The notes: a model not told the origin generated them from the sequence alone. Shown: positions 16,680 through 24,885, counted from the stretch's first letter. The stretch is DNA of 64,000 bases from Alteribacillus persepolensis (GCF_900099605.1 NZ_FNDK01000012.1:1-64000); one strand, 5' to 3'. Numbers and translations: made by a program.

Positions 16680-17996
16680 TCATCCTTCTATATAGTTTGG
16701 TGCAACTGGCACTTCCATTGGCTCTCCTGCAGGATAATCCTGTGCCAGTTCATTCTCCATGTCTGCCCCTAGAAAAGACACATGTTCAAAACCAAAATCC
16801 TCGGCAGCAAATAAAATTGCCTCTAGCATTGCTCGCGACCGCGGTGTGTCTGCAAGCGAAGTATCTTCAGAGAATACTACCTGTACGCTGCCACCCTCTT
16901 CACTGACATTCTCTATTGTAACACCTTCAGGAATAGCAGGGTCTACAGAACTGCTTTCTTCCGCTGTTTTCATATTCTCTAATACTTCTGCAAATGTAGG
17001 CTCTTTTTCATACTCCTCTGAAAGACCACTTGCATTTCCGCTTACAAGAAAGGACTCATTCTCACTAGTTGTATAAACATAATATCCTTGTTGTGTTTTT
17101 CTTTGTTCCACATTTTCCATCAAGCCGTATTTACCTAGTTCTACCCCTCTTTTTCCATTCGATTCTAAAACTAACTCATTTTCGTTCATAAAGCGCAGCG
17201 ACTCCTCTAAACTTTTTACAACGACGTCACTTTCACTGCTGCTCATGGCCGACATGTCCCTTTCAAACATTGCTTCAAGCGGCCCTTCCTCATCTGGATG
17301 GTTGAGCCAGTCGACATCCTCCAAGGCAGACCGGTGCAGACCAATATTTGCAGCTGCATAGTCTTCTGATATCTCTTCAAAAGCTTCCATCATGTTCTCC
17401 TCTACTTTAATGATAAATGTTAATGGAACAACGACAGCAGTATCAGCATCATAAAACGGAACAGTAACTGTCTGTTCATCCTTTTGAAGATCATCTGTAC
17501 GCACAGCTTCCGTGTACCGCTCAAACGCCATCGTCGTTTCACCGATTTCAACAGCAGGCTCCTGGCTGATTTCCGCTTGTTTGTTTACACTTTCTTCCTC
17601 TTCATCAGAGACAACCGGACCTTCCTCTCTTTCTGCTTGAAACGTTTCTTCTTGATTATTCTCACTTTCTTCTTGGACTGCCTCTTCATCAGCTTTATCA
17701 CTTTCTTGAGCTTGCTGCTGATTCGCCGATTCTGGCTGTTTTGGCTGATCACTCGCCGTAAATGGCACTCTTTCCATAAACAATGCAGGAACCAGGAGGA
17801 AAAGAAGGAGTAGAGCTGCTGCCGATAACGATGGAACGAGCCATACCGGCCTGCGTTTTTTCTGTGGTGCATCGTCCCATTGTTTCCGTACCTTTTGATA
17901 GACTTCTGCCTTCGAGCGTGCATCTTGAATACGCGGCAATTGATGAATATAACGCTTTATCTGCTCTTCGCTCTCATCATGGTAGCGCTTTGTCAT
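16680..17996 (-). CDS. rsiX: Anti-SigX factor
   Basis: 438 residues: cytoplasmic N-terminus (~50 residues), one membrane segment (VPSLSAAALLLLFLLVPAL), an acidic low-complexity linker, then an extracellular domain ending PVAPNYIEG, which resembles the PVPAAPNP end of B. subtilis RsiX. It overlaps sigX by 4 bp. It should hold SigX at the membrane until envelope stress. The acidic linker makes it longer than the B. subtilis protein. Confidence 0.87.
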   Translation of the reverse strand: MTKRYHDESEEQIKRYIHQLPRIQDARSKAEVYQKVRKQWDDAPQKKRRPVWLVPSLSAAALLLLFLLVPALFMERVPFTASDQPKQPESANQQQAQESDKADEEAVQEESENNQEETFQAEREEGPVVSDEEEESVNKQAEISQEPAVEIGETTMAFERYTEAVRTDDLQKDEQTVTVPFYDADTAVVVPLTFIIKVEENMMEAFEEISEDYAAANIGLHRSALEDVDWLNHPDEEGPLEAMFERDMSAMSSSESDVVVKSLEESLRFMNENELVLESNGKRGVELGKYGLMENVEQRKTQQGYYVYTTSENESFLVSGNASGLSEEYEKEPTFAEVLENMKTAEESSSVDPAIPEGVTIENVSEEGGSVQVVFSEDTSLADTPRSRAMLEAILFAAEDFGFEHVSFLGADMENELAQDYPAGEPMEVPVAPNYIEG

Positions 17997-18523
17997 GATT
18001 GTCCCCTCCTTTCCTGCTTTTGTTCCAGCACGCTTTTTATTTTTTTTACCGCCCGGTGCTGTGTTGTTTTCACTTTACTGTCTGACCACCCTAATATATC
18101 AGCTGTTTCTTTTATGGAAAGAGATTCTAAATAGCGCAGAACAATCACTTGACGCTGATCTGGCGTGCACTGCTCCATCGCTTCGTAAACATGTTTGACT
18201 TCCTCCTTAGTGGATACAATTTCATCTGGCAAAGGGGCAGGATCTTTCACCTCATATTTAGCAAGCGGACCAATAAAACCCAGCCATTTCCGCTTTTTCC
18301 GATTTTGTTTCCGTATCCAGTCAATGCCAACATGACGAGCAATGGAATATAGCCACGTCTTTTCACTGCTTTTCCCTTCAAACGTATGAAAAGAATGAAA
18401 TACTTTAATATATACTTCTTGAACGAGTTCTTCCGCCGCTTCTTTATCTCGGACCATATAAAATAAGTATCGAAACAGAGAGTGGTGATAGTTTTCATAC
18501 AACCGTTCAAATTCATCTTGCAC
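17993..18523 (-). CDS. sigX: ECF sigma factor SigX
   Basis: 176 residues. Region 2 LFRYLFYMVRDKEAAEELVQ and SSEKTWLYSIARHVGIDW, plus region 4 RQVIVLRYLESLSIKETADI, closely resemble B. subtilis SigX. The GTG at 18523 has GGGAG 8 nt upstream; the GTG at 18532 has no spacing. SigX controls genes for envelope charge and antimicrobial-peptide resistance. An ECF promoter precedes it. Confidence 0.93.
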   Translation of the reverse strand: MQDEFERLYENYHHSLFRYLFYMVRDKEAAEELVQEVYIKVFHSFHTFEGKSSEKTWLYSIARHVGIDWIRKQNRKKRKWLGFIGPLAKYEVKDPAPLPDEIVSTKEEVKHVYEAMEQCTPDQRQVIVLRYLESLSIKETADILGWSDSKVKTTQHRAVKKIKSVLEQKQERRGQS

Positions 18524-18545
18524 GATTAACACTCCCAGTAATATA

Positions 18546-18571
18546 GTCGATTTTTCCTCACGTCTGTTACA
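18546..18571 (-). promoter_or_regulatory. ECF (SigX-type) autoregulatory promoter
   Basis: Minus strand TGTAAC, 16-nt spacer, CGAC, about 25 bp before the sigX start. TGTAAC/CGAC is the SigX pattern in B. subtilis. Confidence 0.8.
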
Positions 18572-18597
18572 AAATAAACATGAATATGTAACAAAAA

Positions 18598-18632
18598 GAA
18601 AAGCCCCGACAAAAACGCCGTTGAGCTTTTCT
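18598..18632. terminator. Bidirectional terminator between the 31-aa gene and sigX
   Basis: AAAAGC...GCTTTT outer stem with an inner CGAC/GTTG stem; T-rich on both sides. Confidence 0.7.
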
Positions 18633-18639
18633 TCTTTAA

Positions 18640-18735
18640 TTACAAAAACAATGCATAAACCCAGTACAAAACACCGTACAAGACTACAAGTGTCACAATC
18701 AACGCAAGTAATCCCTTATTCGATAATTTTTTCAC
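18640..18735 (-). CDS. 31-residue single-pass membrane peptide
   Basis: GTG-initiated small gene with AGGTGAT upstream. The peptide has a KKLSNKG positive N-terminus followed by one hydrophobic helix (LLALIVTLVVLYGVLYWVYALFL) to the end. It has its own extended -10 promoter and a terminator right after the stop codon, supporting a real gene. Function unknown; its position just before sigX hints at an envelope role only by context. Confidence 0.65.
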   Translation of the reverse strand: MKKLSNKGLLALIVTLVVLYGVLYWVYALFL

Positions 18736-18767
18736 TCTATCACCTGCCGCCAAATCACTACCATCGT

Positions 18768-18776
18768 ATTATACCA
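18768..18776 (-). promoter_or_regulatory. Extended -10 promoter of the 31-aa gene
   Basis: Minus strand TGGTATAAT (TGn plus perfect TATAAT), 33 bp before the GTG start; no good -35 box, as is common for extended -10 promoters. Confidence 0.6.
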
Positions 18777-18945
18777 CGTTTGTATACACCCAGGCACCCA
18801 AACACAGTTTACAATAAGAAAACTCAGCTAACAGCATAACTTTAGGCTCAAGTGCTTACATCATTGCAGGCACACCTGTATTCTCAATGTGTTTGTAACA
18901 CCGATGATTCAGCTGCTCTAGAACGCGGCCTTTTACTGTTGGCAT

Positions 18946-18976
18946 AAAAAAAGAAGCGCTTATGCAGCGCCTCTTT
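18946..18976 (-). terminator. Terminator of the 47-aa gene
   Basis: Hairpin AAAGAAGCGC/GCGCCTCTTT (one mismatch), with TTTTTTT on the minus strand. Confidence 0.75.
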
Positions 18977-19003
18977 CCAGCTTACCAACCTGTATTATAA
19001 CAA

Positions 19004-19147
19004 TTACTCTATTGTTTCATGAACGTGATATGTTTTTTCATAAATGTGTTCAATATCTTCATCCGTCATCATAGAAAAGTCAAATTCTTCTGTTCTCCTC
19101 ACTTTACCGATAAATGCAACCATGTTCTTTCGTTCTTTTCTCCTCAT
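19004..19147 (-). CDS. 47-residue soluble protein, BH0509-like
   Basis: ATG behind AGGAGG (10-nt spacing) and a terminator 30 bp after the stop. The sequence MRRKERKNMVAFIGKV...MTDEDIEHIYEKTYHVHE fits, from memory, the short Bacillaceae family called BH0509. No function is known. Confidence 0.75.
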   Translation of the reverse strand: MRRKERKNMVAFIGKVRRTEEFDFSMMTDEDIEHIYEKTYHVHETIE

Positions 19148-19381
19148 GTATACCTGCCCTCCTGTTTTATTACAGTTTTATTATTTTGTTTTATTATATA
19201 ACAGAGCAAATTTGCTGTCAACGGAATTTTCAGAAATGTTTACTTTTTTACTATCTCCGCTAAATAAGGAAGAAAGACCTTTGACAACTTTTTCTACTTT
19301 TTCTACACTTTGTGTAACTGTTTCTTTCTACATACGACGATGAAAGTAAATGGATTCACAAACAGGGAAAGGAGAAGATCC

Positions 19382-20101
19382 ATGAAACGGCTATTGTTTG
19401 TTTTTCTTACGGCCTTTTTAAGCATCGGCATGCTAGCTGCATGCGGACAAGGGGAAGACATGGAAGAAACGGAGGAGACGACAGGAACTGAAGAAACTTC
19501 AGAAAACGAGGAAGCAGCAGAAAATGAAGAAACGGTTGAAAATGAAGCTGATTCAGATGAGTCTTCAGATGAGTCCGATACAGAGAATACAGAAACAAAT
19601 ACACAAGAAGACACAGCAGAAAATGAGGAAACAACAGAATCTGAGGGTAGTACAGCGGATGAAACAGTGAATGAGACAGTCACTTTATATTTCTCAGATG
19701 ATCAACTGTTAGAAACATATAAGGAAGAACAAGAAGTAGAAGCTGCATCCACAGAGGAATTGCCAGAAGCAGCATTGAACGCTTGGTTAGAAGGTTCAAA
19801 TAGTGAAGAACTAATTAATCCATTAGCTGGGTTAGCCGAACAAGAAGTAGCGATTCAATCCGTAGAAGGAGAAAACGGAACAGCCGAAGTATCCTTCTCA
19901 GACGCTATTCTAGATGTCAACGCAGGTTCAAGCGTTGAAATGGCTGTTACAGATCAAATTGCTTTGATAATGGAACAGTTTGGATATAATGAAACGAAAA
20001 TATTGGTTGAAGGGCAAGAAGAACCAACATTGTTTGGACATATGGACGCAACGGAACCAATTTCCGCTCCAAATCCTGACGATTATGAACCCGTAGAATA
20101 A
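19382..20101 (+). CDS. GerMN-domain lipoprotein
   Basis: 239 residues: lipoprotein signal ending MLAAC (Cys ~ residue 21), a ~75-residue Glu/Thr-rich linker, then a GerMN domain (VTLYFSDDQLL ... PEAALNAWLEG ... AEVSFSDAILDVN ... ALIMEQFGYNETKILVEG). GerMN domains occur in spore germination protein GerM and envelope lipoproteins. Start at ATG 19382 behind AAAGGAG. The highly acidic linker suits a halophilic lifestyle. Confidence 0.85.
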   Translation: MKRLLFVFLTAFLSIGMLAACGQGEDMEETEETTGTEETSENEEAAENEETVENEADSDESSDESDTENTETNTQEDTAENEETTESEGSTADETVNETVTLYFSDDQLLETYKEEQEVEAASTEELPEAALNAWLEGSNSEELINPLAGLAEQEVAIQSVEGENGTAEVSFSDAILDVNAGSSVEMAVTDQIALIMEQFGYNETKILVEGQEEPTLFGHMDATEPISAPNPDDYEPVE

Positions 20102-20148
20102 TCCCTTCAACAATAACCAGCCTCTTTCATGTTCTAATTTTTAAATAT

Positions 20149-20212
20149 AAGGATATCTTCGGTTTTGTTACGGTTTGGCCGCTTTAACTTAATCGGAAGA
20201 TATCCTTTTTTT
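20149..20212 (+). terminator. Terminator of the GerMN lipoprotein gene
   Basis: AAGGATATCTTC pairs with GGAAGATATCCTT around a ~35-nt loop, followed by T7. Confidence 0.7.
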
Positions 20213-20655
20213 GTGGAAAAACCATGAGACACCTGCGGAAAAAAGCAAGAACTAACGCTTCGGCAGTAAAAAAGCGCAGCTTGACCTGATGTTGTACTTG
20301 TACCGGAGTGGTGCCAACGAATATATGTTAATCCATCCTTTGACGCAGAAAACCCTTACAGCAGTGCGGGCCTTCTTCATTTACGGAGCGTTCTTTTTTT
20401 ATATTCCTTCTCTTATACATGCTTTCCCTTCGAAACGAATAAATACATGATCCATTTCTGCCCTTTACAGTAAATACTTAGTGTATATTACATATTGATA
20501 ATATTTGTTATCTCTTTTTAATAAACATGAATAACCCCTGTACACCTAAGGATTGCAGCTTCCTTTTTCTTCGTTGGATGCTATTTCCTAAAGAAAATCA
20601 TTTCCTCCCTTGATATTCTATCGATGTAAAAAACAGAAAAAGGAGGTCACTTACT
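20213..20655. other. 443-bp gene-free stretch
   Basis: No convincing gene. 20225-20245 contains GACACCTGCGGAAAAAAGCA, resembling a degenerate piece of the intergenic repeats common in Bacillaceae (GACTCCTGCGGGAA type). A GTATATTACATATTGATAAT sequence near 20482-20501 could belong to the promoter of the next gene. Confidence 0.4.
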
Positions 20656-21243
20656 TTGTTTAAAGTAATAAAAACAGTGGCTGTTGGACTTTTCGCACTG
20701 ATATCTTTTCAATTTTCCACAGATATTACCAAAGCCTATACTGTCAATAAAGGAGATACATTGTGGTCTATCGGTGTGGAACACGGTGTGTCTGTGTTAG
20801 ATTTAAAAGAAATCAATAAGAAAAACACAATGCATGTTCGTGAAGGGGAGTACCTTCATATCCCTGAGAGTATTACTTCTTCTGAAAGAGACCTGCTCGA
20901 AAGACTGGTTAGCTCAGAAGCAGAAGGTGAGTCATATGCAGGAAAAGTAGCTGTGGCAACCGTTGTCTTAAATCGTGTGAGCAGCAGCGAGTTTCCAAAC
21001 ACAATTAACGAGGTTATTTATGACGTATCAGCGACAGGCAACCCTTCATTCAGTCCAGTTATGGACGGCTCTATCCACGAACCAGCCGATGCACAATCAA
21101 AAAAAGCCGTAAAAGAAGCACTAGCTTTTGAAGGAATGGGCAGTGGATCCCTTTTCTTTTATAACCCTGCGATTGCTACAAATCACTGGATTTCCACAAG
21201 AGAAACAACATCTGTTATCGGCAACCACGTGTTTGCTAAGTAG
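20656..21243 (+). CDS. LysM-containing SleB/CwlJ-type cell-wall hydrolase
   Basis: 195 residues: signal peptide, one LysM domain (YTVNKGDTLWSIGVEHGVSV...VREGEYLHIP, about 28-72), and a Hydrolase_2 domain (residues ~80-195) with the probable catalytic Glu in SSEAEGESYAGKVAV. The family cuts spore cortex or vegetative peptidoglycan; YkvT of B. subtilis is similar. The start is TTG behind AAAGGAGG. Confidence 0.9.
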   Translation: MFKVIKTVAVGLFALISFQFSTDITKAYTVNKGDTLWSIGVEHGVSVLDLKEINKKNTMHVREGEYLHIPESITSSERDLLERLVSSEAEGESYAGKVAVATVVLNRVSSSEFPNTINEVIYDVSATGNPSFSPVMDGSIHEPADAQSKKAVKEALAFEGMGSGSLFFYNPAIATNHWISTRETTSVIGNHVFAK

Positions 21244-21251
21244 CACAACTT

Positions 21252-21290
21252 CTGCTTACGGTATGATATCACGCCGTAAGCAGTTTTTTT
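21252..21290 (+). terminator. Terminator of the SleB-type hydrolase gene
   Basis: Perfect stem CTGCTTACGG/CCGTAAGCAG followed by T7. Confidence 0.9.
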
Positions 21291-21419
21291 GTTTCATTTG
21301 ATGCTGTATGAGAAGTTCATACTAGAAAACGAAATCCCCTCTTTTCCCATCAAATTCTCTTTCTGTTCCTCTATGCATAACGATTGTGTTAGAATATAGA
21401 AAGTAAAGAGGTGAGGAAT

Positions 21420-21728
21420 ATGGATTATTCAAAAATGTGTCCCAAATACGAAGCAGCAATGGAACTGCTTGGTAAAAAATGGACTGGCCTCATCATTCGC
21501 GTACTGTTAGATGGTCCTAAACGATTCAAAGATATAAAAGCACAAATCCCAGATATGAGTGATAGAATATTAACAGAACGTATGAAAGAGTTAGAGGAAA
21601 GTGACATTGTCGAGCGCACTGTCTACCCTGAAAAACCAGTCCGTATTGAATACAGTTTGACGACAAAAGGAAACGATTTATCCCCCGTGATTGAATCTAT
21701 TCAAGAATGGGGGGAAAAATGGATGTAG
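21420..21728 (+). CDS. HxlR/MarR-type redox regulator, YodB-like
   Basis: 102 residues with an HxlR winged helix: CPKYEAAMELLGKKWTGLII, GPKRFKDIKAQIP, LTERMKELEESDIVER. Cys7 lies where YodB has Cys6, the thiol that reacts with quinones and diamide. Unlike B. subtilis YodB it ends at GEKWM and lacks the C-terminal cysteines, so a one-Cys mechanism is expected. Start ATG 21420 (AAAGAGGTGAGG upstream). The target may be the downstream hemolysin-III gene, 57 bp away. Confidence 0.87.
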   Translation: MDYSKMCPKYEAAMELLGKKWTGLIIRVLLDGPKRFKDIKAQIPDMSDRILTERMKELEESDIVERTVYPEKPVRIEYSLTTKGNDLSPVIESIQEWGEKWM

Positions 21729-21785
21729 ATACATCCTTCATTCAACCTTTATGGGTTGTATGAAAAAGAAAGGAAGTTTTAATAA

Positions 21786-22430
21786 ATGGCTGCAGTGCAC
21801 ACATTTTCACGCCGAGAAGAAATGGCAAATGCTGCGACACACGCTGTTGGTATTCTGTTAAGCGTAACAGCACTTGCTTTACTCATTGTTTTTGCAAGCC
21901 TCTACGCCACCCCGCTTCACATTGTCAGTGTTTCCATTTATGGGGCCACGATGGTGTTGTTGTATGTCTCCTCCACTCTGCTGCACGCTTTGAAAGATGG
22001 CAGAGCTAAGAACCTTTTTGAAATATTTGACCACGCCTCTATTTATTTGTTTATTGCCGGCACTTACACTCCAATACTGTTTCACGCTCTTGACGGAGCA
22101 TTAAGCTGGACGTTGTTTGGAATTGTGTGGGGCCTTGCGCTTTTTGGCGTCGGTTTTAAAGCTTTTTTCGTTAAAAAATTTATGTTTCTGTCCACTCTGT
22201 TTTATATTTTAATGGGCTGGATTATCGTGATTGCATGGGAGCCTCTCATGAATACTCTCCCAAGTGGTGGTATCACATTTCTTGTCATTGGCGGTCTGTT
22301 TTACACAGTAGGTACCATTTTTTATGTATGGAGGCACTTCCCCTATCACCACGCTGTGTGGCATATTTTCGTGCTGGCTGGATCAGTCATGCATTTCTTT
22401 GCCATTTTCTTTTATGTGCTGCCGCTGTAG
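21786..22430 (+). CDS. Hemolysin III / PAQR-family membrane protein
   Basis: 214 residues with seven predicted hydrophobic helices. PAQR motifs are EMANAATHAVG (N-terminal), SSTLLHAL, FEIFDHASIYLFIAGTYTP and the C-terminal HAVWHIFVLAGSVMHFF; these hold the family's conserved Ser, Asp and His residues. B. subtilis YplQ is alike. Despite the name its role is probably in membrane homeostasis. Confidence 0.92.
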   Translation: MAAVHTFSRREEMANAATHAVGILLSVTALALLIVFASLYATPLHIVSVSIYGATMVLLYVSSTLLHALKDGRAKNLFEIFDHASIYLFIAGTYTPILFHALDGALSWTLFGIVWGLALFGVGFKAFFVKKFMFLSTLFYILMGWIIVIAWEPLMNTLPSGGITFLVIGGLFYTVGTIFYVWRHFPYHHAVWHIFVLAGSVMHFFAIFFYVLPL

Positions 22431-22490
22431 CGTGTAAGAAAAGTTCAAGAGCCTTGAAAAACGCCAATGTTTATCTTTTTCTGTCAGTAC

Positions 22491-22528
22491 AAAAAAGCAG
22501 CAACACATATCGTGTTTGCTGCTTTTTT
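22491..22528. terminator. Bidirectional terminator, hemolysin III / CAP gene
   Basis: AAAAAAGCAGCAACAC pairs with GTGTTTGCTGCTTTTTT with one bulge; A- and T-runs on both sides between two convergent genes. Confidence 0.9.
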
Positions 22529-22535
22529 CATGCCT

Positions 22536-23231
22536 TTATTTTGTAATAAACATTTGTGTCCAATAATGCCCATAGCTTCCGCCTTCAACGTGTCCGACAC
22601 CAATATGAGTGAAGTCGCCATTAAGAATATTTTCGCGGTGGCCCTGGGAATCCATCCAGCCTTGCACTACTTGTTCTGGCGTTGTTTGACCAGCAGCAAT
22701 ATTCTCTCCTGCACCGCGGTAATCAATGCCATATGCATCCATCATATCAAATGGGCTGCCGTGGTTTGGACTATTGTGAGAGAAATAGCCTGCATCTCTC
22801 ATATCCTTCGACTTATCTTCTGCTACAACAGAAAGTTCACTGTCTGCTTGCAGAGGTTCGAGCCCATGCTTTTCCCGCTCTTTATTCGTTAGACGAATTA
22901 CTTCCTGTTCAAATGAACTGTCTGTATCTGCCTCATCTGCTGATGAAGAATCTTGATCAGAAGCTGAGTAATTGTTTGATTCGTCAGCTGGAGTTTCCTG
23001 AGCAGTCTCTGGCGTTTCCTGCTCGACATCAGATGAAGGTTGTGGTGTTTGCTGCTCAGGAGCTTGATGCGTTTCAAAGAAAGTTTGAATATCAAACCCA
23101 TCTAACTCCTGGGCAATTTTATTCCATTCTATGCTTTCCAGTGATTGTGACGGACTTTCCTGTGCTTGACCTGACACCGCTGCCGGAAATGCAATAAGTG
23201 CAACGGCAAAGGATATAATAAATTTTTTCAT
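22536..23231 (-). CDS. Secreted CAP/SCP-domain protein
   Basis: 231 residues: signal peptide (to about residue 22), an acidic Gln/Glu/Ser-rich linker (50-105) and a CAP domain from EQEVIRLTNKEREKHGL to the end, with FSHNSPNHGSPFDMM, GAGENIAAGQ, GWMDSQGHRENIL and HYWTQMF. B. subtilis YkwD/YlbC belong to this family. The biochemical function is unsettled. Confidence 0.9.
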   Translation of the reverse strand: MKKFIISFAVALIAFPAAVSGQAQESPSQSLESIEWNKIAQELDGFDIQTFFETHQAPEQQTPQPSSDVEQETPETAQETPADESNNYSASDQDSSSADEADTDSSFEQEVIRLTNKEREKHGLEPLQADSELSVVAEDKSKDMRDAGYFSHNSPNHGSPFDMMDAYGIDYRGAGENIAAGQTTPEQVVQGWMDSQGHRENILNGDFTHIGVGHVEGGSYGHYWTQMFITK

Positions 23232-23590
23232 TCCTTAACACCTCCGCCCTTTATTATGGCATATCTCTGAAACTTCGAAAGGGGGAGGGAAAAATATAGT
23301 AATAACTGAGAAAGTTTACATTAGTCCATAAGACCTATTTTACCTCCTTCATATTTTTCCTATATCGCTTTTTCTTTTGCATAAAGTAACTTATACACCG
23401 GCTAAAGGCTTTCTGCCATTATCCATACAAGGACTTTAAGCCTGCATCATGTAATCATAATGTAAAAAACACGGAAAGCCTTTGAAATCAAATGCATCCA
23501 CAGAATGATACAACGATGGGACTGTATCAAAAGGTAAAAAAATGACCCTTTGACAGCCCCTCTCGTGAACGATCCGCCATTCTAAAGCGT
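23232..23590. other. 359-bp gene-free stretch with inverted repeats
   Basis: Two structures are visible. AAAGGCTTTC (23404-23413) is repeated inverted as GAAAGCCTTT (23474-23483). At 23518-23560 GGGACTGTATCAAAAGGT and ACCCTTTGACAGCCCC form a long imperfect hairpin typical of Bacillaceae intergenic repeats. No gene is seen. Confidence 0.5.
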
Positions 23591-23626
23591 AAAAAAAGAA
23601 AAGCCCTGCCCTTAGCAGTGCTTTTC
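23591..23626 (-). terminator. Terminator of the 43-aa lipoprotein gene
   Basis: GAAAAGC-CCTGC / GCAG-T-GCTTTTC stem, then TTTTTTTACG on the minus strand. Confidence 0.8.
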
Positions 23627-23639
23627 ACGATAAGTACTA

Positions 23640-23771
23640 TTATTCAATCGGCTCTTCTTCGATTCCACCGCCATCATCCATACCCGGTTCTTCCTCTACA
23701 TCCCCACAAGCAGCCAATACACTTGTTGCTAAAATACCAGTTAAACATGCGTAAAGAAGTTTTTTGCTCAT
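23640..23771 (-). CDS. 43-residue acidic lipoprotein
   Basis: Small gene with AAGGAGG upstream of ATG. The peptide has a lipoprotein signal ending VLAAC (Cys at residue 22) and a short acidic tail GDVEEEPGMDDGGGIEEEPIE. Short lipoproteins of this shape are common in Bacillaceae; the function is unknown. The terminator directly after it supports a monocistronic gene. Confidence 0.78.
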   Translation of the reverse strand: MSKKLLYACLTGILATSVLAACGDVEEEPGMDDGGGIEEEPIE

Positions 23772-23844
23772 GCCAGCTTCCTCCTTTTCTTACGATAGAA
23801 ATATTTTGTCTCTTTCTTGCTGTAGTTTTACTGTACCACATACA

Positions 23845-23872
23845 TTTTCCAATAAATATAATTATTGGAAAA
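23845..23872. repeat. 28-bp inverted repeat upstream of the 43-aa lipoprotein gene
   Basis: Arms TTTTCCAATAA (23845-23855) and TTATTGGAAAA (23862-23872) are perfect, with a 6-nt centre. It lies in the divergent promoter region, so it may be an operator; it does not match a consensus I recognise. Confidence 0.5.
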
Positions 23873-23938
23873 TTATAGATTTTTCAATAATTGTCTCACA
23901 TTGTCCTAAATTTTTTTATAAGAAAAGACACATACTAT

Positions 23939-23964
23939 GTTTACACATAAAAGAAATCGGGAAA
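23939..23964 (+). promoter_or_regulatory. SigB-type promoter of the RsbR paralogue
   Basis: GTTTAC, 14-nt spacer, GGGAAA. Spacer length and -10 are identical to the SigB promoter upstream of rsbV. It ends 72 bp before the start codon. Confidence 0.7.
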
Positions 23965-24036
23965 TACATTGATGATTTGTACCTAGAAATATAATTCCAT
24001 ACATACTACGAAAATGAATTGAGGGGTTGAAATAAA

Positions 24037-24885
24037 ATGGACAGCCAAAACCTGCACACCATTCAGAAAATTGGAGAGTATCTTCTTCAACACCCACACA
24101 CTTTAAGTGAAAAAATGGAGCAGCACAAACCAAGTAAACTGCATGCAGCATTTAACACAAATACTAATGATGTAAAGGACTTGCTGGAAGAACTATTTAT
24201 AACAATTGGAAAAGGCGCAGTGGAGTCTTTTACCAATACCGATACTCTCCATGCTTCCGTTGAAGAATGGGGAAAGAAAACCGCTGATTATTGCATTAAA
24301 AACGATGTCAGCATTTCCAGTGCTTTAACGATTATGCCTCCATATAGAGATATTTTCATGGATATTACCGAAAAACAATGCAATGAAGATCAACGTACTA
24401 TTCGTGATGCATTTGACATTTACAGCCAGTTTGAAACATTTTTAGATGAAGCAATTTATTCTTTCAGCCATTCATTTTTACATGAACATATTATTGAGTT
24501 AAACCACGCCAAAACACAGATGCAAGAAATTTCGGTACCGGTTGTGCCTATCAAACAAGAAACGGCTGTATTACCTTTGATTGGTGATATGGACGATGAA
24601 CGTTCCGAATTTCTGCAAAGACGAACACTCGAGCGAGCAACAGAATTAGAACTTTCCTATCTCATTATTGATTTATCAGGTATTAATACAATCAACACTT
24701 GGTTTGCTCAACATTTAAACCAATTAATTGATGCATTGAAACTTTTAGGCATTGATACAAGTATTTCTGGCATGCGCCCTGAACTATCACAGACAATTGT
24801 CCAGCTGGGTATTTCCTTCAAGCACGTTACTAAATACTTGACGCTTGAACAAGCACTGCTACAACACTCTGCATATTCCATCTAA
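24037..24885 (+). CDS. RsbR paralogue (stressosome co-antagonist)
   Basis: 282 residues: a helical non-haem-globin-like N-terminal half and a C-terminal STAS domain (from ~ residue 165). Compared with RsbRA, the second phospho-Thr is kept (Thr221 in GINTINTWFAQH), but the T171 position is Asp187 (GDMDDER against GTIDTER). It is away from the sigB operon, like RsbRB/RC/RD of B. subtilis, and has a SigB-type promoter. ATG behind GAGGGGTTG. Confidence 0.9.
   Translation: MDSQNLHTIQKIGEYLLQHPHTLSEKMEQHKPSKLHAAFNTNTNDVKDLLEELFITIGKGAVESFTNTDTLHASVEEWGKKTADYCIKNDVSISSALTIMPPYRDIFMDITEKQCNEDQRTIRDAFDIYSQFETFLDEAIYSFSHSFLHEHIIELNHAKTQMQEISVPVVPIKQETAVLPLIGDMDDERSEFLQRRTLERATELELSYLIIDLSGINTINTWFAQHLNQLIDALKLLGIDTSISGMRPELSQTIVQLGISFKHVTKYLTLEQALLQHSAYSI

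Noticed and set aside
17484-17923. Open frames on both strands inside rsiX and its acidic linker
   Set aside because: Low-complexity coding sequence keeps other frames open; composition and starts do not support genes.
19303-19683. Ser/Val-rich minus-strand reading frame opposite the GerMN lipoprotein
   Set aside because: It is the antisense image of a Glu/Thr-rich linker; no ribosome site or promoter.
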